A stretch of DNA of 7,680 nt from 2-02-FULL-55-14 sp964581115 (GTDB lineage: Bacteria; Bacteroidota; Ignavibacteria; UBA10030): the NCBI GenBank assembly GCA_964581115.1, contig CAZOMY010000064.1, positions 1 to 7,680 on the forward strand, read 5' to 3'. Of the stretch, positions 6,738 through 7,680 are shown piece by piece. A model generated the notes under the pieces. It was not told where the DNA came from. It made no database searches and was given only the letters and a program-made list of their open reading frames with translations. The position numbers were made by a program, and so were the translations under genes. The stretch's first letter is position 1. Every line of letters begins with the position of its first letter.

Positions 6738-7680
6738 GGAGTCGAGCAGTGATGTATCTCGAATCGAAATTCGATCGACAATTGACAATTGTTACTTGCC
6801 AATCGTCAATCGGCAATCCTGGGCCAAGCAACGTCGAGGCCCGTCAATCGTCAATCGTCAATCCTGGGCCGAGCAACGTCGAGGCCCGCCAATCGACAAT
6901 CTTGGGCCGAGCAACGTCGAGGCCCGCCAATCGACACTCGACAATTCCTCGGGTCTTCCCCAGACTGTTGGCTTTGTCTGCTCTTGCCCTCTCCTGCACC
7001 GACCGGCCCTTCGAAAACCTGGTGGACACGTCGGTCGTCATCGACCCGCCTCAGACGGTCACTGCCACCGCGCTCGCCGATACGGCGGTGCGAGTGGCAT
7101 GGACGGTCGTTCAGCCGACGACAGCTCAAGCGCCAACGGCATTCGAGGTCGAGCACAAAGCGGGAACAAATCCCTTCGCGCTTGTTAGGACCATCTCGGA
7201 CCAGTCTCGTGCCTGGGATCACACCCTTCCGTTGGTGTTGGGTACGAGTCATACGTATCGCGTGAGGGTGGTCAGGAGTTCGAACCGCTCGCCATACCGA
7301 GAGTCGAACACGATCACGTTGACCTTTTCGCCGCCGCAGTCGGTTGTTGCCACGGCCCTGGCCGACACGGCAGTGGATCTGAGCTGGACCTACAGCGGCG
7401 CGTTCCAGACCGGCTTCGAGATCCAGCGGCAGGTCGGTTCAGGTTTGTTTGCGACGGTCGGCACGGTGGGGGCATCGGCCCGTTCCTACCGGGACACGGT
7501 TGCGCTGATTGTCGGGCAGAGTTACACCTACAGGGTGCGCGCGCTGAGCCGGAACAATCAATCCGCCTACGCCGTATCGAGCGCGTTGAACGTGAGTTTC
7601 AGCACCCCTGCGGCAGTGACGGCGACGGCCCTGGCCGACACGGCAGTGGATCTGAGCTGGACCTACAGCGGCGCGTTCCA
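6734..7680 (+). CDS. FN3-repeat surface lipoprotein, 3'-partial, with repeat array in its N-terminus
   Basis: The frame is open from ATG 6734 to the window end (315 codons seen). Possible starts: ATG 6734 (ATGA overlap with the previous stop), GTG 6749 or ATG 6752 (both served by GAGGAG at 6736-6741), or TTG 6902 inside the repeat array. A lipoprotein signal follows only after the array: PRLLALSALALSC, Cys codon 6995-6997, residue 88 counted from 6734. Then come FN3 domains: one from about 7052 (PPQTVTATALADTAV) to 7325, a second from about 7334 to 7600 and a third cut off by the window. FN3 2 and 3 begin with 56 identical bases. Each shows the ALADTAV-x-x-x-W strand pair and the SYTYRVRA strand typical of FN3. 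A lipidated protein with many FN3 units is probably displayed at the cell surface for adhesion or scaffolding. A start at 6734-6752 leaves an unusual 70-residue, repeat-derived stretch before the signal peptide. Confidence 0.75.
   Translation, partial: MRSRAVMYLESKFDRQLTIVTCQSSIGNPGPSNVEARQSSIVNPGPSNVEARQSTILGRATSRPANRHSTIPRVFPRLLALSALALSCTDRPFENLVDTSVVIDPPQTVTATALADTAVRVAWTVVQPTTAQAPTAFEVEHKAGTNPFALVRTISDQSRAWDHTLPLVLGTSHTYRVRVVRSSNRSPYRESNTITLTFSPPQSVVATALADTAVDLSWTYSGAFQTGFEIQRQVGSGLFATVGTVGASARSYRDTVALIVGQSYTYRVRALSRNNQSAYAVSSALNVSFSTPAAVTATALADTAVDLSWTYSGAF
6736..6741 (+). promoter_or_regulatory. GAGGAG ribosome binding site favouring start at 6749/6752
   Basis: GAGGAG overlaps the stop of the upstream gene. 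It lies 7 nt before GTG 6749 and 10 nt before ATG 6752, while ATG 6734 has no comparable site. This supports initiation at 6749-6752 with re-initiation after the upstream stop. All three starts share the frame, so the downstream protein is the same. Confidence 0.55.
6777..6949 (+). repeat. Composite heptanucleotide/hairpin repeat array
   Basis: Heptamers of type RATYNNC (AATTGAC, AATCGTC, AATCGGC, AATCGAC) run in groups separated by three copies of a hairpin core. In the GNCAATY register there are six units at 6777-6818, three at 6843-6863, two at 6888-6901 and three at 6926-6946. Each of the first three groups ends in CT or TT just before a core. The array contains no stop codon in any of the three forward frames, so it sits inside the open frame of the FN3 lipoprotein. 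Confidence 0.85.
6821..6925 (+). repeat. Three hairpin cores GGGCC-12 nt-GGCCC
   Basis: Copies lie at 6821-6842, 6866-6887 and 6904-6925. They differ at one base only (A in copy 1, G in copies 2 and 3, just after GGGCC). The arms GGGCC and GGCCC enclose a conserved AGCAACGTCGA. In copies 2 and 3 the stem can extend to GGGCCGA/TCG-A-GGCCC with one bulged A and a GCAACG loop. Start-to-start distances are 45 and 38 nt, which is 24 nt plus three or two heptamers. Confidence 0.85.
7352..7407 (+). repeat. FN3 direct repeat, copy 1
   Basis: These 56 nt are identical to 7625-7680, 273 nt (91 codons) downstream. They encode the first strands of the second FN3 domain (TALADTAVDLSWTYSG). The equivalent part of the first FN3 domain (from about 7061) is related in protein (TALADTAVRVAW) but diverged in DNA. 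Confidence 0.9.
7625..7680 (+). repeat. FN3 direct repeat, copy 2 (cut by window end)
   Basis: Identical to 7352-7407 for all 56 nt up to the window end, so the identity may continue. The distance of 273 nt equals one FN3 unit, pointing to recent tandem duplication or gene conversion of whole FN3 modules. Confidence 0.9.

Noticed and set aside
6777..6949. CRISPR array
   Set aside because: Spacing between cores is only 16-23 nt and is filled with heptamers, not unique spacers. No cas genes are nearby.
6712..7265. Two further + strand frames open across the repeat array (6712-7188 and 6789-7265)
   Set aside because: They are open only because the array has no stop codon in any forward frame. 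Past the array their products lose sense, while the frame from 6734 gives a lipobox and FN3 domains.

Overview
The window looks like a bacterial chromosome segment from a Gram-negative-type organism. Every complete gene product has a Sec signal peptide or lipobox, and the recognisable folds (LPP20-like lipoprotein domains, FN3, LamG, FG-GAP, a transglutaminase-like domain, a DUF2135-like domain) belong to the periplasm or cell surface. Base composition is moderately high in G+C. The mix would suit Bacteroidota/Ignavibacteriota, Gemmatimonadota, Nitrospirota or Acidobacteriota-like bacteria, but nothing here fixes the phylum. All genes are on the + strand. No rRNA, tRNA, CRISPR array or transposase is visible.

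Layout. (1) Nt 2-1636 hold the 3' part of a gene that enters from the left. It encodes an FG-GAP/VCBS calcium-binding loop, a complete LamG-type lectin-like domain and then, in the same frame, a complete Opp/Dpp-type ABC ATPase. An extracellular module joined to a cytoplasmic ATPase is topologically strange. G+C jumps at the join (hand counts: 122/240 at 361-600, 166/240 at 1021-1260), so this is a chimera by rearrangement or by assembly. (2) Nt 1709-2485 encode a secreted two-domain protein ending in a YfaP/DUF2135-like domain. (3) After a 119-nt gap with a hairpin comes a tight run, 2605 to the window end, that looks like one operon: an LPP20-like lipoprotein, a secreted protein with two LPP20-like units, a secreted protein with a proline-rich linker and a C-terminal transglutaminase-like domain, a 426-aa secreted protein with an LPP20-like N-terminus, and the start of a large FN3-repeat lipoprotein. 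Gaps are 6, 17 and 12 nt, then a 4-nt ATGA overlap.

Repeats. Two degenerate heptanucleotide arrays share the consensus RATYNNC. One (6420-6454) is inside the coding sequence of the 426-aa protein, at a domain boundary. The larger one (6777-6949) alternates heptamers with three copies of a hairpin core bounded by GGGCC and GGCCC. The cores are spaced 45 and 38 nt apart, a difference of exactly one heptamer. This array lies inside the open frame of the FN3 lipoprotein, between the likely start codon and the signal peptide.

How the genes may work together: co-location of three LPP20-like proteins, a transglutaminase-like protein, a DUF2135-like protein and a surface FN3 lipoprotein suggests an envelope assembly or surface-display system. 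This is an inference. I do not recognise the operon as a named system.
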